Of a DNA stretch of 64,000 bases, positions 13,530 to 28,500 are shown one piece after another (positions within the stretch are counted from its first letter, which is position 1; the number at the start of each line of letters is the position of its first letter). The notes beneath the pieces are model-generated. The model was not told the DNA's origin, made no database searches, and worked only from the letters and a program-made list of their open reading frames with translations. A program made the position numbers and the translations under genes. The stretch spans positions 434,001 to 498,000 of the forward strand of contig JAPXFQ010001297.1 of assembly GCA_028564705.1 (NCBI GenBank), written 5' to 3'. The stretch is from Apricaphanius iberus (lineage: Eukaryota > Chordata > Actinopteri > Cyprinodontiformes > Aphaniidae).

Positions 13530-16500
13530 TATATATAAGTTAGGCACAATTATTTGTTAAAATCTCTAGGTTTTAGAGATTTGTGACAGCAGCACTGGTG
13601 GCCATACATCAAATAGTTGGAAAATAAAACCAGTTTTGCAAATCACCCATTTCTTCATTCTGCACTTTCTGTTAACCTCGATCTAAATTCTTGCCCACTC
13701 CTCCATTCCTCGGTTTGCTCTCAGGTAGTGTTCTCTCAGTTTAGCTTAATTCCATTATGATTGAAACTATGTCATCCACCTATGAACTCCATTATCACAA
13801 CAGGAACACGCTGACAGTTCTCATACTATGTTATAATCCCCTATTTAACAAAGGCAGAGACTATGCGAGAGAAAACGGAGAGACGGCAGCTTAGGACGTG
13901 TAACACTGGCCTTCCATAACTAACACAAACGTGCTCCTTTACCTAAACCTCCCAGTAGATCTCTAAAATGTGCACAGATATGGTGTGATGTGATAATCTG
14001 GTGATTCTACAAAGTAGGCAAACAAATCCTGCATGCAATTCACATAAAATAAATTTGAATCATTTAAAGTGTCAAAACTAATTTATCATCATCAAACTTT
14101 ATTTCCGACCCGATCTGCTCCAGAGTAAAAAATAAAATAAAATAAAAAACAGAAAAGAGGACGAACAGCACAATAAAACAACTGAATCAGTTATGCAAAT
14201 AAACATCACCTCCAGTGTCCACAGATTTTTTCACCATAAATAGGCAGTGTACATGGGGGTACAAAATGCTTTAAACAGTGTTATTTAACATATACAGAGC
14301 ACATTAAAAAACTTCCGGACAAGCATGTTAGGCCGCACATATTGCAAACGACACTGCCTATAAATGTCTCTATCGTCAAATAAGTCAGCAGTGATATAAT
14401 GTCCCAAATATTTGATTTAATCACAAACGAGTAAAATGCCATCAGATAAAAAGAAATCAGTAATCGGGCTTGAATGTGGCAAGCTAAATGTAAGTCAGCA
14501 TTGTGAAAGGTCTGAACCGTGAATTCCTTATTTAAAAACATGGGCCAGTTTTGCAACTTCCTTTTTCACATAAACCTAGGTTGGTTTTTAATGGGCATCA
14601 GCAGGTGAAATTATTATTGTTTTTTTAACTGCGCGGGTTGCAAGGATTATATTTTTCCAACATTAAAATTAGTTTGATCAGGTGAAGGATTAATGGTGAG
14701 CCTAAGTCCCGCCCTTCTACTTCCGGTCCATGGGTCCCATTATGCCAAAAAAATGAATGAGATTCAATGGAGCGATAAAAGTTATTTTCTGATCCAGTTT
14801 GAAATGAGCGGTGGAGCAAACATATGATGTCCGTGAATTTTAAAAACTAATTTTGATGCAGAGAAAACGCTGATTTTAGACTGGAAGCAAAAGTTACTTT
14901 AGGTTTTGTGTAAAAACGTTTAGTGGAAAACAACTACAGAAGAAGAAGGAGAGCGAGGGCCGTAACCTCCAGGCTGAGGAAAAGGAGCATTAAACACGGA
15001 GAATACCACTATAAATCTGATCATGTGGAAAGACGCAGCTATGTCGAGGGTAAAGCAGTCGGTGCAGTGAGCGCCAGCACGGAGGAGAAGCTCTACAAGC
15101 TCTAGGTGAGTGTTTTACGTTCTATAACTGGTGCTAGCACCCGTTACCAAAATTGCGTCATGCATGCGACTTCTGACTTCTGATTTGTAGGCATTTTAAA
15201 TGCAAATTTTTACAATAAAATAAATCCCAAATCATTGGACAAAATGTACATCGTGAGTTATCATTTAAATCGAAGTACAACATATGTGTGATTCAGGATG
15301 TAAGACAAAGCAGACCAGAAAATAACTTTTATCGCTTCATTGACTTCCATTCATTATTTTTTCAATATGGGGACCCACGGGCCGACCGGAAGGGGAGGAG
15401 ACTTAGGCTCCCCATAAGAATCAATCATCACATAATACTCAAGTCATATCTAAGGACGAAATACAGTGACCAGTTAACCTAATGCCTGTCTGAAGAGTAC
15501 TACGCAGCTGATAGCTCCCACTATAGTCAATGGGACCATTTCCACCAATCACAAAGCAGCACGAATAGAATGCATTTCAGATGCATTGCGATGCAGCCCT
15601 CTCTTAAATTTAAGTGGCAGGACTATTTTTTGTTACATGCTATGCTTCTAAAACTTGTCAATCTCAGGATTTTAGATTGGACCAGGCAGGGAATCAGACA
15701 CACAAGCAGTTTAAAACATCCAGACATTTTCAAAATCAAACATACGTGCAGGTTTCCGATTGCTTAACTACAAAACAAACAAAAAAATACATAACAAAAC
15801 ATTACTACCTGTGAGACCAGGGTTGAATTCAGTCTTTCTGTGGGTCTAATTTAATATCCCGGGATCAGCTGCATTGAACATGTTTGCAGCCGATCAGTGT
15901 CTGAACGCATCTGGTGGAAAGAGACGTGCTGGTGTATTCGAGAGTAAAACGAGTCCATTACATTACGAGATGATTTACATTACAAGGGGATTATGCAGCT
16001 GGTGGAAAGCAAGGGTAACAGTCATGTTTTTAAGACTGTAGGAAGAAGGTAGAGTACTTTCAACACCTCATTCAAAATTATTTATTTCACCACGTTTCAT
16101 GTGTGGTTGCTTGATGTATTCAGTGTAAATTAAAAGTAAATAATTTATAATCACTCTTTTAGTATTGATTTGAAAACATTGAGCCTTACCAATGATGTCG
16201 TCTTTGCCTCGGTTTTCCAGGTCTCCAATAGGCACAAAGTCACACTGTACCATTGGTATATCCTGACAGTCCGTACAAGGCACGATAGATGAGTGTGCAT
16301 GGAGGGTCATCTCGTAGTCATTCTTCAGTGTGGTGTACTGTTTGTTGGCTACCTTTAGAGTAGCCTTAGAGATGTAGTACACCTGGAAGAAAATAAATGG
16401 GTCAGCTAAATGCGCTAGCATTATAAAATTAGACCTAATCAAATAAATTGAGGCAACAACAAAGACTGACAGATCGAACCCCATAGGAAATCTATTCTAC

Positions 16501-19500
16501 AAAAACATCCTCTGATCAAGCAGAACTTCCTAATAAAAATGGAAAAAACCTTCAGGTCAAACAGAGTCTCAGTATCCCTATCAGCCCGATCACTTCTCTA
16601 ATTCACCAGAAAATAAGCAGCAGTTGAGAGCTACTCTGCTTAACAGCATAATTTAAACTCAATCTGCTTGGCTCTCTTCTTCATTTACTCTCCCAAGGCT
16701 CCAATATCCCACCTCTCTCTCTGCCTCTGGGTTTGTTTCTCTGAATCTTTCCTTTCCTTCCTTTGTTCCTTCCTGCCTTTCCTTCCCTTTTAATTTTGCA
16801 CATACAGACATTCATTTCTGTAAACAGTATTGTGACTGCTTCAAGCCACTCACATACTCCAACTTGGTCAGTCATCACTCAGATCGTGAACAAAATACGG
16901 ATCACTCCTTACTTGGGGGCAGAGGGCACAAATTGGATCTAAGTCTGTGTAGGAATCCCTGTTAGAGGCTTATACCAGAGTCAGTCTGACAATCCAAAGT
17001 ACTGACCAGGGTTAATTGATATTTTTATGGTTAAGTACCATAAATTATGTTGAAAAACTGTTAGATGTTGGTAATGCCACACTTATGCAGCAATGTAAAT
17101 AGCACGCCTTTTATAGCATCATATGCGTCTTAGTCTTCTTCCATTTCTTGGAATTTAGGTCTTTTGGGGGGCACTGGTGGCCTTTCAAGATTGGCAGTTC
17201 AAGCATTATATAGGTGCAAATAAAACAGATTATCACTGAAAAGTAAATTTATTTTAATAAATCAATTAAAAACTGAGAGACCCGTACATAAATTAATTAC
17301 ACAGAGTGACACAACATGTTAATTTCATCTAATTTTGATGATTATTGATTCCAGGTTTAGGATTTTCCATTAGGTGTTTTGTTTTTTATTCCCAATGAAC
17401 TGCTGTGCACACTTTGGGCTTGATTGACCTATGTTCATTGATAACATTCTATTCAAGACACACCTGGAATACCGATACAAAAGGTGTCTATAGCAGGAAA
17501 GAATAGCTGAGTATATTAAAAACGTATATTTCTATGTTGTCTTGAAACAGGCTATTGAAAAGAAAAACCACAGATGTAACTTCATAATCTTTGAGTCATG
17601 CTGCAGCAGCCTGTTACTGCAATGCAACGAAAGGTCACCCCTTCTAAAGCCTAGTTTATACTTCTCCATCAGCAAGTTTGCACCCAGACGCATTGACAGA
17701 GACATTTTTTCTGTTATACTTCTTAGGCCAAATTTATACTTCTCCATCTTTGTCGAAAAGGACTAATGCAGCAACATTATCTGTCGACGCAAGGGCACTC
17801 CATCACCTACCTAGGGACAGACGGAGTAAAGCTCCATTTTCTAACTTTCCGTCTACGTCAACGGGGAGTGTATGCCTGTGATTGGTCAGCTCAACAACAG
17901 TCGAAGATCGTTTCACCAGAACGGTGCTCTAAAGTCGCTGTAATCAGTAGTATATGCAGTGTTTGGGCACTATTATATTGGGATGGGTATCGTTAAGGAT
18001 TTATCGATACTACTACTCTTAACAATACTCCTTTTCGATCCGGTACTTTATCGGTCTCCTTATCGTTACCTTTTTTTTTATGACTTAAAAAAAAGGGGAA
18101 AACACAAATAATGAACTATAATTATTTAATTTTTTTAATAATTGGAACAGCAAAGCACAGAAAATAATTAACTAATAAATAAAAAGTATTAAATTAATAA
18201 CCTAATAAAAAACAATATAAACAAATTATTTTATATATCAAAAACTACAAATACTTTGTTGTCTATTTAAAAAAGTTTAAATTATTCAAACAAAAAATAT
18301 CATAAAATAACCTCTATAAAACAATGGCCAAAATGAAAGATTTTGAATGCTAAAGTGTATAGCGCAAATTAAGCCGTGAGAACATTGAGAACAACAATTT
18401 AACATCCACCCATCCATTTCTTTGTACCGCTGCATCCTGCTGCAGCACTCAGGCTGTCAAAAAACTCTGTTTTAGTGTATTTTAGCAAGGTGTTTACTCA
18501 AATTACTCGTGTTTTGGCCTTTGCAAGCAAAGCTTTTATTGCATTGGTGACAACGTGCATTGTCGGCTTCTATTTTTGTAAAACGAAGCCTAAGTTTATA
18601 TCGTTTTGTTCACTCTGTCATTTTGTCTGTGTACCTATTGGTGCACAGAGCTTGCAGTGAGAGTGCTGCGCAGCACTCGCTACTCCCACCATTAGTTCCC
18701 ACAGCGTATGTTTGTTCAGGAGGAGCGGGCTGCCAAAAGTGTTTGGCTTGTGTTTTTATCCCCTAAAAAAGATTAATACGACCTTAATTTTACTGTTAAG
18801 AGGACCGATTAGCTTCAGCCTTATCGGTCTGGGTGGAGCATCAGAATCAGCCCCGGGGCTAATTTAATACCGGGTTTCGGTACCCAGTTTTAAACTAGCC
18901 CCGGGACTCATTCTGACGGTCCACCCATCACATAGATGACCTATTGTGGATTAAAAAAAACAATTTACGCCAACAGGTGATGGATTTTCATGACTGAAAT
19001 GAGGAAACTGTAGGCTACTCCATAGCACCATCCTTTGCAAAATGAAAGTGTGTAATCCGGGCACCAACAAAAATCCAAAACCTCATGTCAATAACTTCTT
19101 CTGCAAAATCCGACCATTAGATTACAAAAAAAGAAAAAAATGAGTTGCAACAGATAATAGCGCAAGCATTTAATTTCACTTTTATGTGTAGTTCTCTGGT
19201 CATGTTTTGATTGAACACTACTTAAATACTACTGACTAGATATAAACTTGTCAGACGATTGCTGGAGACAGGCAACCCCACCAATTGAATAAGGTTTATT
19301 CAAATGCTACAACCTAAAGACCTGTTAAAAACAAATTCTTTGTTGCTTCTGTTTATTGTTTGGATTCCCCAACCATACGCCAAGAAAAAAAGAGAAGTTT
19401 GTAGTGCAAAGACACTGTAGTTACAGGCAGTTCTGTGACTGAGTTACTTTTGATATTGCAGTTTTAGGCATGAAAAAGCATGCCATGTAGTGCTATCTCC

Positions 19501-22500
19501 CTGTCTATCAAAATGACAAATAAGCACATACAAATTCAGAATTTATTGGGAAGAGATCCTCTAGTATTCAGCCCATCAGCAACGAGGATGTCAGAGTGAT
19601 CATAAACACACTTTTTGATAGTGGACGTTGTTGAGGTCAGCACTGATGCCAACATTCTCAGAGGGGAACTGCAGCTGATGGATATCATTATTTGTGCATG
19701 TACAAAAGCATGTCTGTCAGTGTAAAAAAAAGGAAGGGAAGAGCATATCCCTAGAATTAGAAATAAAAAACATGGAGAAACAACTTTCAGTTTCTATGCC
19801 CCATAAATCTGGAAAAAACTTCCAGACGACTGCAAAGCTGCTGAATCGTTACCTCTTTTAGAATCAAAGATTAAAACTCTTCTCTTTAGAACTGCCTTTG
19901 AGTAATGTTCTAATATAATTTTTTACATTAATACATTTTTGGGTTTTTCCTAAATTGCTGTTTTTAATCATATGTTGTGTCTGTTTCTCTACCTCTAAAT
20001 CATGTAAAGCACCTTGAAATGTTTTATTTTATTGATTGTCATGTTTATGCTTAATTGCTGTTTTTAATTGTCATACATTTACCCTGTTTTTGTCTTAATA
20101 CTCTTTCTAAGATTTTATCATGTGTTTTTGCTTTTTTTACTTTTTATGCTTTTATCATATTTTTGGTTTCTTTCCCAACAAATCATATAAAGCACCTTGA
20201 ATTACCTTGAGTTGAAAGTGTGCTATACAAATAAAATTGCCTTGCATGAAAGAAAAGTATATTATACACTACCGTTCAAAAGTTTGGGGTCACATTGAAA
20301 TGTCCTTATTTTTGAAGGAAAAGCACTGTACATTTCAATGAAGATAACTTTAAACTAGTCTTAACTTTAAAGAAACACACGCTATACATTGCTAATGTGG
20401 TAAATGACTATTCTAGCTGCAAATGTCTGGTTTTTGGTGCAATATCGACATAGGTGTATAGAGGCCCATTTCCAGCAACTATCACTCCAGTGTTCTAATG
20501 GTACAATGTGTTTGTTCATTGGCTCAGAAGGCTAATTGATGATTAGAAAACCCTTGTGCAATCATGTTCACACATCTGAAAACAGTTTAGCTCGGTACAG
20601 AAGCTACAAAACGGACATTCCTTTGAGCAGATTGAGTTTCTGGAGCATCACATTTGTGGGGTCAATTAAACGCTCAAAATGGCCAGAAAAAGAGAACTTT
20701 CATCTGAAATTGAAGATTTCCTACAACGGTGTGTACTACTCCCTTCAGAGGACAGCACAAACAGGCTCTAACCAGAGTAGAAAAAAGAAGTGGGAGGCCG
20801 AGTTGCACAACTGACCAAGAAGATAAGTACATTAGAGTCTCTAGTTTGAGAAACAGACGCCTCACAGGTCCCCAACTGGCATCTTCATTAAATAGTACCC
20901 GCAAAACACCAGTGTCAACATCTACAGTGAAGAGGCGGCTGCGGGATTCTGGGCTTCAGGGCAGAGTGGCAAAGAAAAAGCCATATCTGAGACTGGCCAA
21001 TAAAAGAAAAAGATTAAGATGGGCAAAAGAACACAGACATTGGACAGAGGAAGACTGGAAAAAAGTGCTGTGGACGGATGAATCCAAGTTTGAGGTGTTT
21101 GGATCACAAAGAAGAACGTTTGTGAGATGCAGAACAACTGAAAAGATGCTGGAAGAATGCCTGACGCCATCTGTTAAGCATGGTGGAGGTAATGTGATGG
21201 TCTGGGGTTGCTTTGGTGCTGGTAAGGTGGGAGATTTGTACAGGGTAAAAGGGATTCTGAATAAGGAAGGCTATCACTCCATTTTGCAACGCCATGCCAT
21301 ACCCAGTGGACAGCGCTTGATTGGAGCCAATTTCATCCTACAACAGGACAATGACCCAAAACACACCTCGAAATTGTGCAAGAACTATTTAGAGAAGAAG
21401 CAGGCAGCTGGTATTCTATCGGTAATGGAGTGGCCAGCGCAGTCACCAGATTTGAACCCCGTTGAGCTGTTGTGGGAGCAGCTTGACCGTATGGTACGCA
21501 AGAAGTGCCCATCCAACCAATCCAAATTGTGGGAGCTGCTTCTAGAAGCGTGGGGTGCAATTTCTCCAGATTACCTCAACAAATTAACAGCTAGAATGCC
21601 AAAGGTCTGCAATGCTGTAATTGCTGCAAATGGAGGATTCTTTGATGAAAGCAAAGTTTGATGTAAAAACAATCTTATTTCAAATAAAAATCATTATTTC
21701 TAACCTTGTCAATGTCTTGACTCTACTTTTTATTCATTTCACAACGTATGGTGGTGAATAAGTGTGACTTTTCATGGAAAACACAAAATTGTTTGGGTGA
21801 CCCCAAACTTTTGAACGGTAGTGTATATATAAAAATATTGATAATAATGTAGCTCCAACTGCATACAGGGTCAACAAGAGATCCTCAGTTGCTATTTTTT
21901 ATTTAAACATTCCTGTAGTTGATCATCTCCTTGTTGTGACAACATTTCGAATGACACATATTTCTCTTTCTTGACAGTAGGAATTTTGTTTAAAAAATGT
22001 GTTCAATGTCATCACATCATATGAACATTTTTAGACAGAAAACTGATATTTCACAAATTTTCACTGATATTACAGATGTAAAGTACATAACACTGTGGTC
22101 TGTATTACAGCAGACTGAAGTCAGCACAGCAATACACAAACAAGCAAATTAAAGTGCCACAAAAAATAAAAAAGTGCTTAAAGCTTTCAGTTTTTTGAGG
22201 GCCATTCTCAAATTTTAAATAAAATAACCATAAATCAGCCCAAAGAAAAGTGGTTTGCCCTTCTGCACATCACAGTGCAAGGTGAAATACACAGTACCTC
22301 CAAATATAAATTACTGTCATTTTCTACTCAACCTGCTAATGGTAATAGCTTCATAGAGCTTCATCTATTTGGAATTGTTGTTCAAATATTTCTGTGTGCA
22401 TTATTGAAATCTCAAAGGATTGTTGAAAAGCAAAATTTGGTAGATCATATTTCAATGGACATACAGTGATGCTCTGAATACAAATATAATCAGCCTGTTG

Positions 22501-25500
22501 GATGGATTTCCTCTAGCCTTGATGCATAAACATTAAAATTCCCTAGAAATAACAAAGTGGTGAGGAAAGTTTGATGATGGGTGGGACAATTTATTTTGCC
22601 AATGTACTTAAATAAGTACATCACAAGTCTTCATTTTCTAAATTATTTGCCTGTTTGACATTGTGTTTAACGTACAGGGTAGTGGATAATAACTCTTAGA
22701 TTTTTAAAGAGTGGAAAGGGAGCACGGTGGAGCAGCTGTCAGCGCAGCTCACCTCACAGCTAGAAGGTCCTGGGTTTGATTCCCGCAGGGAGTTGCTGTG
22801 GGTACTGAGGGTGTGTCTGTTCCTCCATATCATCAGCACCCACACCCTGGGTGGGGTTGGCGAAAGGGCCTTTCTGTCTGGAGTTTGCATGTTCTCTCCG
22901 TGTTCCCTTGAGTAGCTAATGTGAGCTACTCCCACAAAAACATGCACTAGTTTTGGGCTGTTCCCCTCCTGGCTGACCGGGGCACCTGAGGGATTGGGGA
23001 GGATCCTGCTGGGATAACGTTATTTTCGTTATGAATTTTTAATATACCACTATACTGGTGAATAGCTCAGACAACTTCTGGAACATTTAATGAGGGTATG
23101 TGTTTCAACACTTACTGATTTCACTGCTACACGCTCTTCACCACGGCGTGATTAGTAACGTTTTAAAAATTCCAAAAAGAGGAGGAGTCATGTCTAAAGT
23201 TTGGAAGTGTATCGGCTTTAAAAAGTCTGACGACGACCGAACGGCATATATTGATGACTCATCGCAATCTGCTGGGATTCCTTACATATAAAACTTTTAA
23301 CTGATTGGAATGTTTGTATAATTGTATTTAAATTACCTTTGTTGTAAAGTGCCTCGAGATGACATTCGTTGTGAATTGGCGCTATTTAAAAAAAAAGGGG
23401 AATTTTTACAAACGCTACTGCGAGTAACCAGTAGCGGGGAGTGTTGAGTGCTATTTCTCCATCTGTAGGTTCACGTGGTCAACGGCGGCAAAACCAGTAA
23501 GAAAGAAATCAAAAATAGCGGCAAATATGTTTTACATACCAGGTACGATACTTCTGCCGTTTTCTTTTTTTCTGTTATCTGAATATTAACTAGGGATGCA
23601 CCGATCCGACTTTTTCAGTCCCGATACCGTTGGCTGGATTTTTTGTATCTGTCGATACCCCATACCGATCCGATACTATTTGTGACAGTGTGGAGGTCCT
23701 GTCACTATGGCTCCGATAGAAGATGTGCCCTGGCTGCTTGGCCACAGGGATATCCCTTTGGCTGACTGGTTAGCGCACATGACCTTTAGCTGGGAGTCCC
23801 GGGATTGAATCCCGCCTGGGTGTACCTTGCCACATATTGTTGAATTAATAAACTGTATAATTTCTGGTGCCTTTCTTGAAGAGACTAAAGGCACCAGAAT
23901 TTACAAACTAAACATAACTAAGACAAAATAACAGATGTAAAATATAAAATTACCACAAAAATAAAATTTAAAGTGAAAAATTAAACTTTTTTGGTGAATT
24001 TGTTGCAAGTTTAACCGATACCGATACCAGTAGATTAAGCAGTATCGGGGCCGATACCCGATACCAGTATCGGTGCATCCCTAATATTAACTCCAACCCG
24101 CAACCCTTTAAGAATAAGTGGTACATATAATGGATTGATGGATGGACCACTAAAGTTATTTATTTGGTAGAAGGTAGGATGAGAGTCAGATTGCTGTTAG
24201 TCAATCAGAGGAGAGATGTTTTCATACCATGGATAATAATAAAGAGTAATGATGCGTTCACACCGTCCTCAACGTCAGCGTCAAAACGGCCAAAATTACA
24301 TGTAAAGTCTATCGTTGAGCCCGTCAGAGGGGCGTCAAACCCACCTCCTTAATACTAGATAAATAAACTTGTCTTTAGTGAAAATTTACTAGAAACAAGT
24401 GAAATTATCTGTCCATGCCGTAAGTACATTTTTACTTTGAGAAAGATTTTTGTTTTGAATGTCATCTGAAAGCTATTTTTGCTTGAAATAAATGTAAAAT
24501 AGTTACATTTTAGATATACAGACTAAATAAGAAAAAAAAACTACAATTTACTTGAAACAAGTCTAATCATCTAAAACATGAAGCTGGAAGCCAACTTGCA
24601 ATGCTCAAATCAAGATGGAGATGATGATTTGGCGAGATTTAAGACAATAAATCTTGCCAAGCTATAAGGAATTTGCAGTGCAGGTTTTTTTTGTCTGGTC
24701 TTGAAACAGGTGTTACAACTCATTTAAATCACAGCAGTGCATCGCCACACATCCATGCCAATTCTCTCATCTACATTCCTTGTCGGCACAGTACAGACTA
24801 CGATTAAAATAAGTTTAGCCTTACACAAACTATTTCTTTAAAATCCTGCAACCTGGAATGCAAGACAGGAGAATCAGTAAATTCACCATTACAAACTGAA
24901 TCAGCAAAACTAGCAGCCATTTCTGAAATGAATAAAGAAATGTATATTTTCCTATTTAAGGTATTCTTACTTAATTTAAGACGACATATACTTGAGATTA
25001 TACAGACTATTTAGTAAAGCTTTGGCACTGCTGTGTACATAGATTTAAAGTTGCAGCTATTCACTGCTGATAAAGGTCCTAATCGATCCAAAAAAAACAA
25101 AACCAAAAAACAATGTGGAAATATGTTTTCTAACAGTTCTTACAACTCATTAAACCAGTAAAAAGAAAAAAACACTTAAACTGTAAAATGTTTGCCTAAC
25201 AAAATGCTCTTATTACTTAAAGAACATGGAGAATGTGGATGAACAGGATCTGCTCACCTTGCCTTGCTCCACTAGAGAGAAAAACTTGTCCACTTCGTTG
25301 TTGAAGGCTGTGATCTTGATTTCGCCCTGTTGATCAGCGAAGTAACATTGCATGGATAAAGCAAAAGCACCACCATGTGTGACATGCAGTACATACACAA
25401 ATGTCTGAACATCTCTACTCACACTCTCATCCACAACCTCAAAGGAGAAGAGCTTGCCCTCCCCTCTGGAGTTACTCCAGTTACGGATATTGGATTTGTT

Positions 25501-28500
25501 TGTGACTCTTGCTCTGATAGTCCACCTAGGGACAAACAGCAAAAAGGCAGATCAGCATGTAGGCAGTAGATGCTAATTGACAGTATGGTGTAGGTGGTTT
25601 TGGTTGAAGAGCTTCCTCCTATCTGATTAAAGAAAACTGGTGCTTAAAGAACCATAATGCCACAAAGAAAACATATCCATGATCACAGAGTCTAACTACA
25701 GGAACACATTGTTCAACCAACTTTTTCAAATAGAGGAGCAAATATAATCTTTTATAAGGTTGGAGCCTAAAGAGAGGGGGACATTTGACCATTTCTCATA
25801 GCACAGTTTATTTAGTTTAGGAGTGGACAACTGAAGACCTCCACAGTCCATGTCCTGCATGTTTTATAAGTTCTGCTGGTTCAGCACACTTGATTAAAAT
25901 AAATGATTTATAATACAGCTAAGTGTTAAACTCAAAAGTTAATTCAGCAATGAATTCAGCTGTGTAAGGGAGAGAACATGTCTAAAGATGAAAGACACTG
26001 GCTCTTTAGGTATGAGTCTGCCAACCCTGATGTCATCCAGAATCCCAGGCTGTCTCTTCAAAGGTATAGGGAGCGAGACGGGCTTGGAAGAACAATTATT
26101 TTATGTCTGAGTAACCATTTCCATGTTGATTTTAAAATGTTGTAGCTCCTGGGCACATTTGACTCTTTTGAATATCTAGCCATTAAGGATCTTAACAAAG
26201 CTTTATTTCTAACATTATTAACACCACCGAAAACTAACACCAATTTCTCTAATGACCTATAATATGTATGGACTATGACTAATTAATCATTGTAGGCAAC
26301 TTCAATATCCATATTGACTACCTTCAAGATAGACAAGCAAAAACATTAAGTAACACTCTTCATAGGTTCGCTCTAACCCAGCATATCAAACAGCCAACAC
26401 ACAATCGAAGACACACTCTGGACTTAAATATTAGCAAAGATTGAAATATCTCAAACATCTATGTAGTTGCTATTGGGCAATTTGACAATCTTGTTTTTTC
26501 TTTGAAAGCACTCTACCAAACTATCTAGCCACAGTGAGACCAGTGTAAAACAGCCTTTCTTAGGGGACAGTTCAGTTGAAACTTTTACATAAATCTAATC
26601 CCCACCACACCCCTCTCACCTCACAGCTCCAACTTTGTAAACAAGCTGGAGGATAATTTCCACACGAAAAACTCAGACATTATCGATACTATTGCTTCAG
26701 CTAAAGTTAAAGTAGTTTTGGGTAAAAGGAAGTCTCCATGAATTAAGGATCCACTGGAGTGTCGACGAGCCGAGAGAAAATGGCGGAAAACCGACTCCAG
26801 GTTCAATATGAGATGTAAAAAAACAGGCTGAACAGACACCATTTAACTTTGAAAGATGCAAGGAAAAGGTTATTTTCACAAATCATTAACAGAAACTTTA
26901 AAAATGTGCAGACTTTGTTTGCAACAGTTGAGAGACTAACCAATCCTTTAGTGACAGTAGCTCCTGAACGACAATCCACCAAGGCCTGTAATGAATTTGC
27001 CAGCTTTTCTAAAAAAAGATTCTAACAATGAGAAATTCAAGCTATACATCAGTACAGAGCCCACCACCAGTGCAATCCCCAATCAACACCAATTTAGAGA
27101 AAATGTCTGCATTCCATGAATTAAACCAAATAAACCTGGATACAATCATTAAGCAATTAAGCTACACCTCTTGCTGCCTCGATATCCTACCCACAGCATT
27201 TCTAAATGAAGTTTTCCCTGTTATTAAGTCTTATCTGATTCAAATAGTTGACTCATTCCTCCTGTCAGGTGTATTACCCCAGACTTTAAAAACAAGTTAT
27301 CAAATCCCAAGCAGTCATCAAGCCCCTAGTAAAGAAAAACAGCCTGGACAACACACTGATGCAGAACTACAAACAAATCTCTAATCTCCCATTCATCAGC
27401 AAGATTCTTGAAAAAGCAGTGTTTCAACAATTAAATAGCTTCTTAACAATGACCAAACACTTTTATACTTATCAGTCTGGTTTCTGTGCTCCGCACAGCA
27501 CAGCGACTGCCCTCGTCAAAGTTTTCTATGACATTTGCACAAACATAGACTCTGGTAGATCCACGGTGCTGGTTCTGTTGGACATCAGTGTGGTGTTTGA
27601 CACTGTTGATCATAAAATACTACTGAAATGACTGGAGAGCTAGGTCGGACTCGCTGGTACAGTACTTGGCTGGTTTGATTTCTTTGTTTCAATGGAATTT
27701 TCTCATCAAAACAAACAGAAATCACATGTGACGTGCCACAAGGCTCCATCCTGGCACCTCTTCTATTTAACATCTACATGCTCCAGCTAGCCCAGATTAT
27801 AACAATAACCAATAACAACCAATAAGATTAGTTACCATAACTATGCAGATGACACTCTAAACAAAATGCATATTCATTGAGCTAATCAATGGATGGATGT
27901 GTTTTAACTTTCTCCAGCTGAATCGAAACAAAACTGAAGTAATTATCTTTAGACCTAAAGAGGAACCAATACAAGTCAGCACACAGCTTCAGTTAAAACA
28001 GCTAGTCCTGTAATGTAAATGAGAAATGGTCTGAGTCCTGAACCTCCAGGGTCCTGGTGAAGCAGCTTCAGTTTCTATGCTCCTCAAATCTGGATCAAGC
28101 TTCCAGACGAATTGTTAAGCTCTTTTAAATAAAGGATAAAAATCCATCTCCTTAGAGCTGCCTTTGAATACTGTTCTAATATAATTCTGTGTGTTAGTTG
28201 ATTGTTGTTTTTGTTGTTTTCTCTAATGTTGTATTCTATGCTTTTCTTAAACGGACTATACATACGTTTAACTACAAATATATAGAAATAAAGAATTTCT
28301 TCTTCATAAATGCTCCAGCAATGCCCTGGTCAGTAGAATGAGCCCTGGCCTATTTATCTCAGTTGCCTCTACAGTATATGCCTGTAAATTTAATTAAATA
28401 GCAAGTGCTAAGGTCAAACAAGCAGATTTGCCAACTGCTTTGCAGTGGTAAATTAATGCATAATGACGTCATGCGTGATCACACTCAGTAGCATTCGCTA

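Noticed and set aside
23750..23835. A functional tRNA gene
   Set aside because: A and B boxes are present but no convincing cloverleaf or anticodon stem, and it sits inside a MITE.
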